From the NCBI RefSeq assembly GCF_014193845.1, contig NZ_JACHZX010000006.1:62001-126000 (forward strand): a DNA stretch of 64,000 nt, read 5' to 3'. This DNA is from Sphingomonas sp. BK345. Lineage in GTDB: Bacteria; Pseudomonadota; Alphaproteobacteria; Sphingomonadales; Sphingomonadaceae. Below the pieces are notes generated by a model. It saw only the letters and a list, made by a program, of their open reading frames with translations. It did not search any database and was not told the origin of the DNA. The translations under genes were made by a program, and so were the position numbers. How positions within the stretch are numbered: the stretch's first letter is position 1; each line of letters begins with the position of its first letter. Below are positions 25,675 through 35,641 of the stretch, piece by piece.

Positions 25675-27507
25675 ATGACGCGACGCACAGGAACGATCAG
25701 CGAGAGGAGCGGCGCCATCACTCGACGCCTCGAACATTTCCCCAACCTGGTGACGATGTTCTTCACCCGCGCCGCCGAGAAGGGCGACGCGCCCTTCCTG
25801 TGGAGCAAGCGCGACGGCGCGTGGCGCGCGACCAGCTGGCGCGAGGCGGCCGAGACGGTGGCACGGCTCGCCGCCGGGCTGCGCGCGATCGGGCTGGAGC
25901 GCGGCGACCGCGTCATGCTGGTCAGCGAGAACCGCCCCGAATGGTGCCTGTCCGACCTCGCGATCATGGCGGCGGGCTGCGTGACGGTGCCGACCTACAC
26001 CACCAACACCGAGCGCGACCACGCCCACGTGATCGAGAACTCGGGCGCCAAGGCGGTGATCGTCTCGACCGACAAGCTCGCCCGCACGCTGATGCCCGCA
26101 ATCCTGCGCTCGATCCGCCCGCAGATGCTGATCGGCATCGACCCGATGCGGCTCGGCCAGACGCCCGTAGAGGTGCACGACTGGCGCGCGCTCATCGAGC
26201 GCCATCCCGCCGGGGTGGGCGCCGCCGCCGATCGCGCCGTCGCCGAACTGGGGCGCGACGACCTCGCCTGCATCATCTACACCTCGGGCACGGGCGGCGC
26301 GCCGCGCGGGGTGATGCAGCATCACGGCGCGATCCTGCACAACGTCAACGGCTGCATCGTGATCATCGCCGAGGATTTCGGCTGGGGGGACGAGGTGTTC
26401 CTCTCCTTCCTCCCGCTCAGCCACGCCTATGAGCATAGCGGCGGCCAGCACCTGCCGATCGGGCTCGGCGGGCAGATCTATTATGCCGAGGGGCTGGAGA
26501 AGCTCGCCAGCAACATCGAGGAAGTGCGCCCCACGATCATGGTGGTGGTGCCGCGCCTGTTCGAGGTGCTGCGGACGCGCATCACCAAGGGGATCGAGAA
26601 ACAGGGGGGCACACCGCAGAAGCTGCTGCGGCTCGCGCTCGACGTCGGCACCAAGCGCTACGAGGGGCGGCTGGGGCTGCGCGACCGGCCTGCCGCGCTG
26701 CTGGTCGACACCCTGTTCAAGCGCAAGATCGCGCGCAAGTTCGGCGGCCGGATCAAGGCGATGGTCTCAGGCGGCGCGCCGCTCACGCCCGAGGTGGGCG
26801 TGTTCTTCCAGTCGCTCGGCATCTGCTTTTTGCAGGGCTATGGCCAGACCGAGGCAGCGCCCGTGATCTCGTGCAACCGTCCCTCCGCCGGGCTGCGGAT
26901 GGACTCGGTCGGGCCGCCGCTCGCCGAGACCGAGGTGCGGATCGCCGCGGACGGCGAGATCCTCGTGCGCGGCGAGCTGGTGATGCGCGGCTATTGGCGC
27001 AACGAGGCCGAGACCGCGCGCGTGCTTCAGGACGGCTGGCTCCACACCGGTGACATCGGCGAGCTCGACGAACGCGGCCGGATCCGCATCACGGACCGCA
27101 AGAAGGACCTGATCATCAACGACAAGGGCGACAATGTCGCGCCCCAGAAGGTGGAGGGCATGCTGACCCTTCAGCCCGAGATCGGCCAGGCGATGATCTA
27201 CGGCGACCGTCGCCCGCACATGGTGGCGGTGCTGGTGCCCGACCCGGAGTGGACCTTCGACTGGGCGCGCGCGCAGGGGCGGCGCGACCCCGTGACGCCG
27301 GACGATCCCGCCTATCGCGCCGCGCTCCAGGCGGCGGTGGACCGCACCAACAAGGACCTGTCAGTGACCGAGCGCGTGCGCCGCTGGATCGTGGCGGACG
27401 GCCCCTTCACGATCGAGAACGAGCAGCTCACCCCCAGCCTCAAGATCCGCCGCCATGTGCTGCGCCAGGTCTATGGCGCGCGGCTGGACGCCTTGTACGG
27501 GGGGTGA
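25675..27507 (+). CDS. AMP-dependent long-chain acyl-CoA synthetase
   Basis: A 610-residue member of the ANL superfamily, FAA1-like long-chain fatty acyl-CoA synthetase branch. It activates a carboxylic acid with ATP to the acyl-adenylate, then to CoA. The AMP-binding P-loop is IIYTSGTGGAPRG near residue 202, followed by GYGQTEAAPVIS, the hinge-region Asp in GWLHTGDIGELDERGRIRI, and the acyl-tail Lys region DRKKDLIINDKGDNVAP. Substrate chain length cannot be read from sequence. ATG at 25675. Confidence 0.9.
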   Translation: MTRRTGTISERSGAITRRLEHFPNLVTMFFTRAAEKGDAPFLWSKRDGAWRATSWREAAETVARLAAGLRAIGLERGDRVMLVSENRPEWCLSDLAIMAAGCVTVPTYTTNTERDHAHVIENSGAKAVIVSTDKLARTLMPAILRSIRPQMLIGIDPMRLGQTPVEVHDWRALIERHPAGVGAAADRAVAELGRDDLACIIYTSGTGGAPRGVMQHHGAILHNVNGCIVIIAEDFGWGDEVFLSFLPLSHAYEHSGGQHLPIGLGGQIYYAEGLEKLASNIEEVRPTIMVVVPRLFEVLRTRITKGIEKQGGTPQKLLRLALDVGTKRYEGRLGLRDRPAALLVDTLFKRKIARKFGGRIKAMVSGGAPLTPEVGVFFQSLGICFLQGYGQTEAAPVISCNRPSAGLRMDSVGPPLAETEVRIAADGEILVRGELVMRGYWRNEAETARVLQDGWLHTGDIGELDERGRIRITDRKKDLIINDKGDNVAPQKVEGMLTLQPEIGQAMIYGDRRPHMVAVLVPDPEWTFDWARAQGRRDPVTPDDPAYRAALQAAVDRTNKDLSVTERVRRWIVADGPFTIENEQLTPSLKIRRHVLRQVYGARLDALYGG

Positions 27508-27534
27508 GGCACGCGGTCGCGCTGGGCCCCCGGT

Positions 27535-27620
27535 GCCCCGGCGAAGGCCGGGGCCCAGTTAGCACGTCTGTCGTGTGTCTCGCCGACGTCGCCCAAATGG
27601 GCCTCGGCCTTCGCCGGGGA
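27535..27620. repeat. intergenic inverted-repeat element, CCCCGGCGAAGGCCGGGG family (copy 2)
   Basis: About 86 nt with GCCCCGGCGAAGGCCGGGGC at the left and GGCCTCGGCCTTCGCCGGGG at the right in inverted orientation. It lies between two convergent genes. No T-run follows, so terminator function is not clear. Confidence 0.7.
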
Positions 27621-27641
27621 ACTTAGGGGGAGGAGACCGCG

Positions 27642-30605
27642 CTACTTCGCCGGCACGGCCTGAAGCGGCGATCCGGCCGGTGTCGCCGCCCCCGCCCCGC
27701 CCCCGGCCGCCCTGGGCACCACCGCCATCGTCCAGTCCTTGTCCGGCCGCAGATATTTGGCCGCGCTCGCCTGGAGCGCCTCGGGGGTGATGCCGGTCAT
27801 GTCACCGATCAGGCTCTGGCTCGCCTCGATGCGTTTGGGGTCGAAGGTGCCGCCCGAGGTCTGGATCAGCCAGAACTGGTTCCCCGACGAAGCGCGCGCC
27901 ATATATTGCAGCATCGGCACGATCGTGCGGCGCAGCTCGTCGGCGCTGATCGGGGTCGACACCAGCTCGGCCGCGATCTGGCGCGACAGCTGGAAGAACA
28001 ACGGCACCTTGTCGGGCGCCACCTTGCCCACAGCGATCAGCCGCCCGCCGCCGGGCAGACCCACCGGCCACTGGCTCTGCGCGGTCGGCGAGTAGCTCGC
28101 CCCCGCCACCGAGCGCAACCGATCGAACAGCCGGTCGGCGAACACCGCGGCGAGCACGTCGAGCCGGCGCTGCTCGGCGTGGTCAGTCGAGCCGCCCCCG
28201 GTCGGCCAGGCGATCAATGCCGCGGCCTGGTTGTCGTCGCCGTCGTGCGTGCGCATCACGGGCGTGGCGTTGTGCGCGGGGAAGCGCACCGGCGCGCCCG
28301 TCCCCTCGTCCGCGCGGCGCGGCTTGAGCGCGCCGAAGCTCTTCGCGATCGCCGCGATCGCCTCGTCGGCCTTGACGTCGCCGAACACGTCGACCTCGAT
28401 CGGCCCGGTTGCCAGCAGCGGCTGCCACAGCTTCTTGAAGTCGCGCGCGTTGAGCGCCTGGATCTGCGCCAGCGTCGGCATGCCCCAGCGCGGATCGCCG
28501 TCGCGCAGCAGCCCCTCAAGGTCGCGCGCCAACACGCCGTCGGGGGACGAGTTCAGCCCGGCATAGCCCGTCAACATCGCCGCGCGCGCGCGCGCCACCG
28601 GCGCCGCGTCCCACCGCGGCGCGGCGAGCTTGGCCGCCATCAGCGTGAGATTGTCGGCATAGTCACTCGGCGTCGTCTGTGCGCCGAGCAGGAAGGCGTC
28701 GTCGCCGATGTCGAAGTCGAGCCCCATGCGGCGACCGGTGGTGAGCGAGTCGAGCGCGCCCTGATCAAGCGTGCCGACGCCGCTCGCGATCAGCGCGGTC
28801 TCGCCCGCCCAGGCCGGGGTCGCCCGGTCGCCCGGAAGCGCCTGATAGCCGCGCCCGAAGCGCACGCGCAGGTAGACGCGCCCGGTCTCGGACGGGTTGG
28901 CGTAGATCAGCGCGCGCACGCCGTTGGCGAAGGTCACCTGCTCCATCGGCGGGTCACCCACCGTGGCACGCGCGGTCGCCTGTCCGGGCGTGCCGAGCTT
29001 GGGCACCTTGGAGAAATCGACCGAGCGCTGCTCGGCGCGCTTGCCCGCCAGCTTGGAGACGTCGGCGGTGAGCGCGGCGGCCAGCTTGGTCGCGGCGCTG
29101 GCGTCGGGCGTGCGCGTGTTGAGCAGCGCGCGCTGAACGTCGCCCTTGAACAGCCGGTTGGTCGATTCGATCATCGCCGCCGGCGTGAACATGCCCTTGG
29201 TGCGCGCCTCCTGCAGGATATCGTAGCTGGTCTTCGGCCCCGCCACCGTCTCGCGGATGTCGAGAGCGTTGACCATGTCGTCGGCCTGCTTGGCGCCGGC
29301 CTCGACGCGCGCGGTGTCGACGTCGTTCTTCATCGCCGCGTCGAACTCGGCGAGCTCACGATCGACCTCGGCCTGGGTCGGCGGCGACACCATCGCGTCC
29401 GCCACGACCGCGCGCACATCCTTGAGCGCAGCCTCCCAGTCATCGCCGATCGGGATCACGTTGGTGAAGGTGCCGTTGGCCGAGCGCGACACGTCGTCGA
29501 GGCTGACCGACGCCTGGAGGAAGCTGCCGCCGGCGCGGGCGCGGGATTCGAGCCGACGGTTGATCAGCCGGATCGCGAGGAAGTCGACCAGCCGCTTCTG
29601 GTTGAAGATGATCGTGTCGTCGCGATACTCCCACGGCCGCAGCGTCGCGGTGGCGACCACCGGCGGCAGCGAGGGCTCGGCGATCGTCTTGGTCGCCGGC
29701 GCCTTGGGATCTGGCTTGCCGAAATCCGGGTCCGCCGGGTCGGCGCCCTTGCCGGTCCAGGTGCCGAAATTCTTGACCACGAGCTTGGCCGCGACGTCGG
29801 GATCGATGTCACCCGAGATGATCACCACCGCGCGCGCAGGGCGGTACCATCTGTTGTGGAACGCCTGAACGGTCGCGGGCGTGGCCGCCTCCAGCGTCTT
29901 GATCGTACCGATCGGCGAGCGCTCGGCGAGCGGCTGGCCGGCGAAGAAGGTCTGGCGGATCGCGTCGCCGTAGCGCACCTGCGCGCCGGGCGCCTCGCGC
30001 TGCTCGGCCAGCACCGCTGGGCGCTCGGCGGCGAGACCCGCGTCGGTAATCGCGGGTTCGGCCATCATGCCGGCGAAGATCTTGAGGCTCTCGTCGAGCT
30101 TGACGTCGGTCGCGCCGGGTAGGTCGAGCTTGTAGACCGTCTGCGTCGGCGTGGTGGAGGCGTTCGAGTCCGAGCCGAAGGTGGCGCCGAAACGCTGCCA
30201 CACGCGCTTGGCCTCGCCGTCGGGCACGTAGCGCGAGCCGCGGAACGACAGATGCTCGATCAGGTGCGCGAAGCCCTGCTCGGCGTCGCTCTCGTACAGC
30301 GAGCCCGCGTCGATCCGCACGCGCACCGCGACCTGCCCAGGCGGCACGCCGTTCTTGCGCACCGCGTAACGCAGCCCGGTCGGCAGCGCGCCGAAATGCC
30401 ACTCGGGATCGGGGGGGATGTCCGAACCCTTGAACAGCCACGGCGAGGTGTCGACGCGGATCGCGGGCGCGGGCGGGGCGGCGACGGGTTTGACGGGAGC
30501 CGCCGGTGCCCGGCGTGCGCGCTGCTGCGCGGGCAGCGGCAGCGACACGGAGACGAGCAGGAGGGCGACGAGCGGCTTCGCGAGCACGCGCGAATACGAA
30601 TTCAT
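27642..30605 (-). CDS. secreted M16 family zinc metallopeptidase, two-module
   Basis: A 987-residue pitrilysin-type protease with two homologous halves in one chain. The active N-half carries the inverted zinc motif HLIEH in FAHLIEHLSFRG and, downstream, the Glu ligand region ERPAVLAEQREA. The C-half lacks the motif and serves as the inactive partner that closes the chamber. A signal peptide (ALLLVSVSLPLPAQQ) and a Pro/Ala linker precede the catalytic part, so it is periplasmic or outer-membrane facing. ATG at 30605 begins that signal; further upstream the frame has none. Confidence 0.9.
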   Translation of the reverse strand: MNSYSRVLAKPLVALLLVSVSLPLPAQQRARRAPAAPVKPVAAPPAPAIRVDTSPWLFKGSDIPPDPEWHFGALPTGLRYAVRKNGVPPGQVAVRVRIDAGSLYESDAEQGFAHLIEHLSFRGSRYVPDGEAKRVWQRFGATFGSDSNASTTPTQTVYKLDLPGATDVKLDESLKIFAGMMAEPAITDAGLAAERPAVLAEQREAPGAQVRYGDAIRQTFFAGQPLAERSPIGTIKTLEAATPATVQAFHNRWYRPARAVVIISGDIDPDVAAKLVVKNFGTWTGKGADPADPDFGKPDPKAPATKTIAEPSLPPVVATATLRPWEYRDDTIIFNQKRLVDFLAIRLINRRLESRARAGGSFLQASVSLDDVSRSANGTFTNVIPIGDDWEAALKDVRAVVADAMVSPPTQAEVDRELAEFDAAMKNDVDTARVEAGAKQADDMVNALDIRETVAGPKTSYDILQEARTKGMFTPAAMIESTNRLFKGDVQRALLNTRTPDASAATKLAAALTADVSKLAGKRAEQRSVDFSKVPKLGTPGQATARATVGDPPMEQVTFANGVRALIYANPSETGRVYLRVRFGRGYQALPGDRATPAWAGETALIASGVGTLDQGALDSLTTGRRMGLDFDIGDDAFLLGAQTTPSDYADNLTLMAAKLAAPRWDAAPVARARAAMLTGYAGLNSSPDGVLARDLEGLLRDGDPRWGMPTLAQIQALNARDFKKLWQPLLATGPIEVDVFGDVKADEAIAAIAKSFGALKPRRADEGTGAPVRFPAHNATPVMRTHDGDDNQAAALIAWPTGGGSTDHAEQRRLDVLAAVFADRLFDRLRSVAGASYSPTAQSQWPVGLPGGGRLIAVGKVAPDKVPLFFQLSRQIAAELVSTPISADELRRTIVPMLQYMARASSGNQFWLIQTSGGTFDPKRIEASQSLIGDMTGITPEALQASAAKYLRPDKDWTMAVVPRAAGGGAGAATPAGSPLQAVPAK

Positions 30606-30781
30606 GGCCGCGCTTGTAGGGCGCGCGCGGGCCGGCGGCAACTCACACCAGTGAAACGATCCTTTCCCGTGCCCGAGCAAGCCTTTGCCAAGCGGATGCC
30701 ACGTTTTGGTCGCGATGCGGGTTTAGCCGACGGGAAAGAGAGAGCGATGGCGCGCGCGCCATCGCGACGAGGACGTTTTCG

Positions 30782-31639
30782 ATGAAGCACGACAGCCGGT
30801 TGGCACAGGCGCGGATGTGGCAGGACAGCGGCGATGCCGCCGACCCGGTGCTGGTGCCCGATCTCAACGTGATCTCGGGTGCGCCCGTGCCCGGTGCCGC
30901 GATGCGGGCCGACGCCAACCGCCCGCTGCTGATCCGCGTCGGCAAGCACCTGCGCGGCGTCTTCGACCGGTTGATCGCGGGCTCGTCGCTGGTGCCCAAC
31001 GATCCCGTGCTCGACGTGCGCGATTTCGCCTGGACCGCGCTGCTGCGCGAGCAGTGGGAAGCGATCCGCGACGAGGCGCGCGCGGTGGCGCTGGTCGGCA
31101 ACGCCGCGCCCAGCCTGGCGACGATCTCGCCCGACCATCGCGCCATCGCCGAGGTCAACAAGTGGCGCTCCTTCTTCCTGTGGGGCTACGGCTATCCGAT
31201 CCACGACAATCTGGCGCGTTGCCCGCGTACCCAACAGGTAATCGAGCAGATCCCGGGGCTCAACTCGGCCTTTTTCTCCATCCTCGCGCCGGGGACTCAC
31301 ATCCCCGACCATCGCGGTGTGACCAAGGGACTGATCACCTGCCATCTCGGGCTGATCGTGCCGCGCGACGGCGACGTGCGGATGCGCGTCGACGATCGCG
31401 TCGTGCGCTGGGCCGAGGGCGAGACCCTGGTGTTCGACGACACCTACCGCCACGAGGTGTGGAACGACACCGCCGGCACCCGGGTGGTGCTGCTGATCCA
31501 GTTCGAACGACCCTTGCGAAACCCGGGCAAGTGGTTCGCCGACCTGTTCCTCGGCGCGGTCAAGCGCTCCGCCTTCGTGCAGGAAGCGCGTGCCAACGTC
31601 GCCAAGTGGAACGCCGCGGTGCAACAGCTGGATGGGTGA
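30782..31639 (+). CDS. aspartyl/asparaginyl beta-hydroxylase domain dioxygenase
   Basis: A 285-residue Fe(II)/2-oxoglutarate dioxygenase of the AspH family. The fold signature runs FFSILAPGTHIPDHRGVTKG, then LITCHLGLIVP, and FDDTYRHEVWNDT, supplying the two His iron ligands in HRG and RHE. As in AspH, Gly sits where LpxO has an Asp (HRD), so an LpxO name is not given. No membrane segment is evident. Targets may be a protein side chain or a lipid. ATG at 30782. Confidence 0.82.
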   Translation: MKHDSRLAQARMWQDSGDAADPVLVPDLNVISGAPVPGAAMRADANRPLLIRVGKHLRGVFDRLIAGSSLVPNDPVLDVRDFAWTALLREQWEAIRDEARAVALVGNAAPSLATISPDHRAIAEVNKWRSFFLWGYGYPIHDNLARCPRTQQVIEQIPGLNSAFFSILAPGTHIPDHRGVTKGLITCHLGLIVPRDGDVRMRVDDRVVRWAEGETLVFDDTYRHEVWNDTAGTRVVLLIQFERPLRNPGKWFADLFLGAVKRSAFVQEARANVAKWNAAVQQLDG

Positions 31640-31735
31640 AGCCAAAGATCCTCGCCGGCACGGGGAGGATTTTACCCGTCCCCGAAACAATCCCTTTCGC
31701 GGCGCCCGCTTGATCCCCTGCCGCGCAGGCGCCAC

Positions 31736-32317
31736 ATGCCGACCATGCTGATCGAGACCGAAGCCACGCCGAACCCGGCGACCGTGAAGTTCCTGCCGGG
31801 GCGCATCGTGATGGACGCCGGCACGCGCGACTTCGCCACGCCCGAAGAGGCCGAGGCGAGCCCGCTTGCCACCGCTTTGTTCGATCTGGGCGACGTCACC
31901 GGCGTTTTCTTCGGACGCGACTTCGTCTCGGTCACCGCCGCGCCGGGGGTGAGCTGGAGCGAGCTCAAGCCCGACGTGCTCGCGCTGCTGATGGACCATT
32001 TCACCGCGCAGATGCCGCTGTTCCGCACCGGCGGCGCCGACTTCAGCGTGCCCGCGGAGGAAGAGACCTTCACCGACGATCCCGCCGACGCCGACATCGT
32101 CGCGCAGATCCGCGAGCTGATCGACACGCGCGTCCGCCCCGCGGTGGCCAATGACGGCGGCGACATCGTCTATCGCGGCTTCGACAAGGGCAAGGTGTTC
32201 CTGCGCATGCAGGGCGCCTGCTCGGGCTGCCCCTCCTCCACCGCCACGCTCAAGAACGGCATCGAGCAGCTGCTGCGCCACTATGTCCCCGAGGTGACTG
32301 AGGTGCGCGCGGTCTGA
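31736..32317 (+). CDS. NifU-family Fe-S scaffold protein
   Basis: A 193-residue Nfu1-type protein that carries or delivers [4Fe-4S] clusters. The N-terminal Nfu domain begins [18 protein letters not shown], and the C-terminal NifU-like domain has the cluster motif CSGC in [18 protein letters not shown]. Gene context gives no specific partner. The start may be ATG 31736 or the ATG at 31745, which is where most homologues begin (MLIETE). Confidence 0.93.
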   Translation: MPTMLIETEATPNPATVKFLPGRIVMDAGTRDFATPEEAEASPLATALFDLGDVTGVFFGRDFVSVTAAPGVSWSELKPDVLALLMDHFTAQMPLFRTGGADFSVPAEEETFTDDPADADIVAQIRELIDTRVRPAVANDGGDIVYRGFDKGKVFLRMQGACSGCPSSTATLKNGIEQLLRHYVPEVTEVRAV

Positions 32318-32361
32318 CGCGCGCGCCCGATCGCTCTCCCTTCCCTATCGACAGGATCGCC

Positions 32362-32964
32362 ATGCCCGCGCTCGACCGCCCCCTCGACGATGCCGCGCTC
32401 GACCAGCTGTTCCGCACCGCGCGGACCTTCAACCATTATCGCGACGAGCCCGTGTCCGAGGAGACACTGCGCGCGATCTGGGACCTGATGAAGATGGCGC
32501 CTACCTCGGCCAACCAACTGCCCGCGCGGCTGGTGTGGTGCGTGTCGGACGAGGCCAAGGCGCGCCTCGCCGCCGCCTGTTCCGACAGCAACAAGGCCAA
32601 GGTGCTGGCCGCGCCGGTGAGTGTCGTGATCGGCATGGACACCGAGTTTCACGAGCATCTCCCCACGCTGTTCCCGCACGTCGACGCCAAGAGCTGGTTC
32701 GACGGCAATCGCGAGTTGCGCGAGGCCTCCGCCTTTCGCAACTCGTCGCTACAGGGCGCCTATCTGATCCTCGCGGCGCGCGCGCTGGGGCTTGGGGTCG
32801 GGCCGATGTCGGGCTTCGACGGCGGCGCGGTGGACAAGGCCTTCTTCGCCGACACGCCCAACGTCCGCACCAACTTCATCGCCACGCTCGGCTATGGCGA
32901 CACCGCGACGCTGCACGAGCGACTGCCGCGCCCCGCGTTCGAGACATTCAACCGTATCGCCTGA
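32362..32964 (+). CDS. rutE: RutE/HadB-type NAD(P)H nitroreductase-fold reductase
   Basis: A 200-residue FMN-dependent reductase of the malonic-semialdehyde reductase (RutE) type. Characteristic stretches are [20 protein letters not shown] and [17 protein letters not shown], the late [14 protein letters not shown] and FIATLGYGD. In E. coli RutE acts in uracil degradation, but no other rut gene is nearby, so the physiological substrate here is open; reduction of nitro or aldehyde compounds is possible. Tightly followed by tsaB. Confidence 0.82.
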   Translation: MPALDRPLDDAALDQLFRTARTFNHYRDEPVSEETLRAIWDLMKMAPTSANQLPARLVWCVSDEAKARLAAACSDSNKAKVLAAPVSVVIGMDTEFHEHLPTLFPHVDAKSWFDGNRELREASAFRNSSLQGAYLILAARALGLGVGPMSGFDGGAVDKAFFADTPNVRTNFIATLGYGDTATLHERLPRPAFETFNRIA

Positions 32965-32965
32965 C

Positions 32966-33601
32966 GTGCGCGACCGGCTGCTCGTCATCGACACCGCTAC
33001 CGCGGCCTGCTCGGTCGCGCTGTTCGAGCGCGAGCGCCTGATCGCGCACGCGCACGAGGAGGTGGGGCGCGGCCATGCCGAGCGGCTGGTGCCGATGATC
33101 GCCGGCCTTCCCGACGGCGGCCGCGCCGCGCGCATCCTGGTCGACGTCGGTCCCGGCAGCTTCACGGGCATCCGCGTCGGTGTCGCCGCGGCCCGCGCGC
33201 TCGCGCTGGGCTGGGGCGCGGCGGTCTCGGGCTATGGCGCGCTGGCGCTCGTCGCCGCCGCCGCGCTGGCCGAGAACACGGATTTGGCGGCTCTTGCGGT
33301 GATCGCCGAAGGCGGGCACGGTGAGGTCTTCATGCAGCGTTTCGCTCGCCCGTTCCGGCCGCTCGACACGCCCCGCTCGCTCACGCCGGCGGCGGCGCTG
33401 GCCGAACTCGACGGCGCCGCGGCGATCGGTACGGGCACGCGCTGGCTCGCCGCGCTCGACGAGACCGTCGCAGACCGCCCCGCACTTCCCGACGCGGCGC
33501 ACGCGCTGCTGCTGCCTGGCGCCGAACGCGCGCTGCCGGCGGTGCCCTTCTACGGCCGCGCGCCCGACGCCAAGCCGCCGGCGCCGCGCGTCGCGCCGTG
33601 A
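32966..33601 (+). CDS. tsaB: tRNA threonylcarbamoyladenosine biosynthesis protein TsaB
   Basis: Non-catalytic partner of TsaD in N6-threonylcarbamoyladenosine (t6A37) synthesis. The 211-residue ASKHA-fold protein starts with LLVIDTATAACSVALFE and has the diagnostic DVGPGSFTGIRVGVAAARAL. GTG at 32966 lies 1 nt after the rutE stop. The stop overlaps rimI as GTGA. TsaB-RimI adjacency is common. Confidence 0.94.
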   Translation: MRDRLLVIDTATAACSVALFERERLIAHAHEEVGRGHAERLVPMIAGLPDGGRAARILVDVGPGSFTGIRVGVAAARALALGWGAAVSGYGALALVAAAALAENTDLAALAVIAEGGHGEVFMQRFARPFRPLDTPRSLTPAAALAELDGAAAIGTGTRWLAALDETVADRPALPDAAHALLLPGAERALPAVPFYGRAPDAKPPAPRVAP

Positions 33602-34074
33602 GCGCGCGCGTGCGGCTGGTCGAGCTCGCCGCCGGGGCCGCCGCCGACGCCGAGGCGATCGACCGCGTGATGGGCGCCGCCTTCGACCCGCGCTACGGCG
33701 AGGCCTGGACGCGCAGCCAGTGCGTTGGCATCCTGGCGATGACCGGCGTGTGGCTGACGCTGGCGCGGGTCGAGGGCGCGGTGGTCGGCTTCGCGCTGAG
33801 CCGCGCGATCATGGACGAGGCCGAGCTGCTGCTGATCGCGGTCGACCCGGCGCACGCGCGCACCGGCATCGGCGCGACGCTGCTGCGCGGGACGATCGCC
33901 GAGTGCCGCTCGCGCGGGGTGAAGCGGCTCCATCTCGAGGTGCGCGCCAACAACCCCGCGGTGGCGCTCTACGCCGCCCACGGCTTCCGCCGCGCCGGGG
34001 TGCGCCGCAACTATTATCGCAACCGTGACGGTGAGACCTTCGACGCGCATACCTACGCGCTTGCGCTGGAGTGA
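33598..34074 (+). CDS. rimI: ribosomal protein alanine N-acetyltransferase RimI
   Basis: GNAT-family acetyltransferase that modifies the N-terminus of ribosomal protein bS18. The 158-residue protein has the acetyl-CoA-binding turn VDPAHARTGIGATLLRG and the closing LEVRANNPAVALYAAHGFRR block. GTG start at 33598 is coupled to tsaB by a 4-nt overlap. Confidence 0.9.
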   Translation: MSARVRLVELAAGAAADAEAIDRVMGAAFDPRYGEAWTRSQCVGILAMTGVWLTLARVEGAVVGFALSRAIMDEAELLLIAVDPAHARTGIGATLLRGTIAECRSRGVKRLHLEVRANNPAVALYAAHGFRRAGVRRNYYRNRDGETFDAHTYALALE

Positions 34075-34176
34075 GGCGGAAGGCGACTCGCGGCCGAGCG
34101 GCTTGCGACGCGAACCGCCCGCCCTGCTTACCCATCCCGCGAGAGCAACTCACTCTGATCATAGCTATTCGCCTTC

Positions 34177-34202
34177 TTGCGAGTCGCTAGCGCTTTTCGC
34201 AA
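34177..34202. promoter_or_regulatory. inverted repeat upstream of fur, possible autoregulatory site
   Basis: TTGCGA and TCGCAA arms 14 nt apart, with an inner GCGA-G-TCGC palindrome, about 28-53 nt before the fur start in an AT-richer stretch. Position and symmetry fit an operator, but the match to a Fur box is only partial. Confidence 0.35.
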
Positions 34203-34229
34203 CAAGCCGGACGCACTACATAGGGCCGC

Positions 34230-34649
34230 ATGGCTCGAAAGATCGATCTCGAAGCGCTCTGTCAGGAGAAGGGGCTGCGCATCACCGAACAGCGCCGCAT
34301 CATCGCGCGCGTGCTGTCGGAAGCGGAGGATCACCCCGACGTCGAGAAGGTCTACGCCCGCGCCTCGGCGATCGACCCGGGCATCTCGATCGCTACCGTC
34401 TATCGCACCGTGCGGCTGTTCGAGGAGGCGGGGATCCTCGACCGCCACGATTTCGGCGACGGCCGCGCGCGCTATGAGCCCTCGCCGGAGGCGCATCACG
34501 ACCATCTCATCGACGTCGAGACCGGCAAGGTGATCGAGTTCGTCGATCCCGAGCTGGAGCTGCTGCAGAAGGCGATCGCCGAGCGGCTCGGCTTCCGCCT
34601 GGTCGACCATCGCATGGAATTGTACGGCGTCTCGCTCGCCAAGAAGTGA
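34230..34649 (+). CDS. fur: Fur family transcriptional regulator
   Basis: A 139-residue metal-responsive repressor. The winged-helix half (residues 1-85) includes RITEQRRIIARVLSEAEDHP and SIATVYRTVRLFEEAGIL. The metal-sensing half has EAHHDHLIDVETGKVIEF, a regulatory-site signature. There are no C-terminal CxxC pairs, as in many alphaproteobacterial Fur/Mur proteins, so a structural zinc site of the E. coli kind is absent. It may sense iron or manganese. Monocistronic. Confidence 0.92.
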   Translation: MARKIDLEALCQEKGLRITEQRRIIARVLSEAEDHPDVEKVYARASAIDPGISIATVYRTVRLFEEAGILDRHDFGDGRARYEPSPEAHHDHLIDVETGKVIEFVDPELELLQKAIAERLGFRLVDHRMELYGVSLAKK

Positions 34650-34745
34650 GGCGGGTGGGGCGCGGTGATACGGCTGCTCCGGGCTCATCTCGGCGGCTCG
34701 CCTGCTGGTGCGACGCGTACGCCTTACCACAGCCGACCAACCCGG

Positions 34746-34825
34746 CGCATTCCGGGGTCCAGGTGGGGAGGCCGTGATGGCCCCGCCGAGACCTTCCCCA
34801 CCTGGACCCCGGCGTGCGCCGGGGT
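34746..34825. repeat. intergenic inverted repeat, GGGGTCCAGGTGGGG family (copy 3)
   Basis: Contains a perfect 18-bp inverted repeat: CCGGGGTCCAGGTGGGGA at 34752-34769 and its complement at 34795-34812, with a 25-nt loop. It lies between fur and the acyltransferase gene. Related to the elements at 12722, 27535 and 36996. Confidence 0.8.
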
Positions 34826-34897
34826 GGAGCCGCCCTTGGAGGAAGAGCGAGCGGCCGTTACGGCGCGTGCCGGTCCCGTCTCCCTCCCGCTCCCCGC

Positions 34898-35641
34898 GTG
34901 ATCGCCTTTTTCCGCCTCGCCGCGCTCGTCGCCTGGCTGCTCCTGGCGCTGCTGCTCCACGGCCTCTGGCGGCTTGTGCGCGCACGCTCGCCTTGGCCGC
35001 GGCGGTTCCTCGGCGTCTCGGCGTGGCTGTTCGGCGCGCGCGTGCGGGTCCTGGGCACGCCGCTGCGACGCGACGCGATGCTGCTCGCCAACCATCTCAG
35101 CTGGCTCGACATCCTCCTGCTCGCCGGGGCCAGCGGCTGCGCCTTCGTGGCCAAGGCCGAGCTTCGCTCCGCGCCGCTGGTCGGCTGGCTGAGCACGCTC
35201 AACCACACCGTCTTCGTCCGCCGCGGCGACCGGCTCGGCGTCGCCGACCAGGTCGCCGCGCTGCGCACCGCGCTCGCCCGCGGCCAGCCGGTCGCGATCT
35301 TCCCCGAGGGCACGACGAGCGACGGCGCGACGCTGCTGCAGTTCAAGGCCGCGCTGCTCGCCGCGCTCGATCCGCCGCCGCCCGGGCTGATGGTGCAGCC
35401 GGTGCGAATCGACTATGAGCCCGCCGCGCGCTCGCTCGCCTGGGTCGGCGACGAGCCCGGCATCGCGCATGCGCGCCGCGTGCTCACACGGCGCGGCACG
35501 TTCGTGGCGACGCTCACCTTCCTCGAACCGTTCGCCCCCGCCGGCGATCGCAAGGCGATCGCCGCCGAGGCGCGCCGCCGCATCCTGGCCGCGGGTAGCG
35601 GGACGAACGCGTTTCCGGTAGAGCGCGCGCCATGTCCGTGA
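34898..35641 (+). CDS. 1-acyl-sn-glycerol-3-phosphate acyltransferase (PlsC-type)
   Basis: A 247-residue membrane-associated lysophospholipid acyltransferase. The N-terminal membrane segment is [20 protein letters not shown]; the catalytic HX4D box is NHLSWLD, and the glycerophosphate-binding box is [12 protein letters not shown] at 34898 is chosen because it starts the membrane helix. Its stop lies 10 nt inside miaB, so the two are co-translated. It may make phosphatidic acid or acylate another lipid such as ornithine lipid. Confidence 0.87.
   Translation: MIAFFRLAALVAWLLLALLLHGLWRLVRARSPWPRRFLGVSAWLFGARVRVLGTPLRRDAMLLANHLSWLDILLLAGASGCAFVAKAELRSAPLVGWLSTLNHTVFVRRGDRLGVADQVAALRTALARGQPVAIFPEGTTSDGATLLQFKAALLAALDPPPPGLMVQPVRIDYEPAARSLAWVGDEPGIAHARRVLTRRGTFVATLTFLEPFAPAGDRKAIAAEARRRILAAGSGTNAFPVERAPCP

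Noticed and set aside
30782-31639. Naming the hydroxylase LpxO
   Set aside because: The motif is HRG rather than HRD, as in AspH, and no membrane segment or lipid A genes are nearby.
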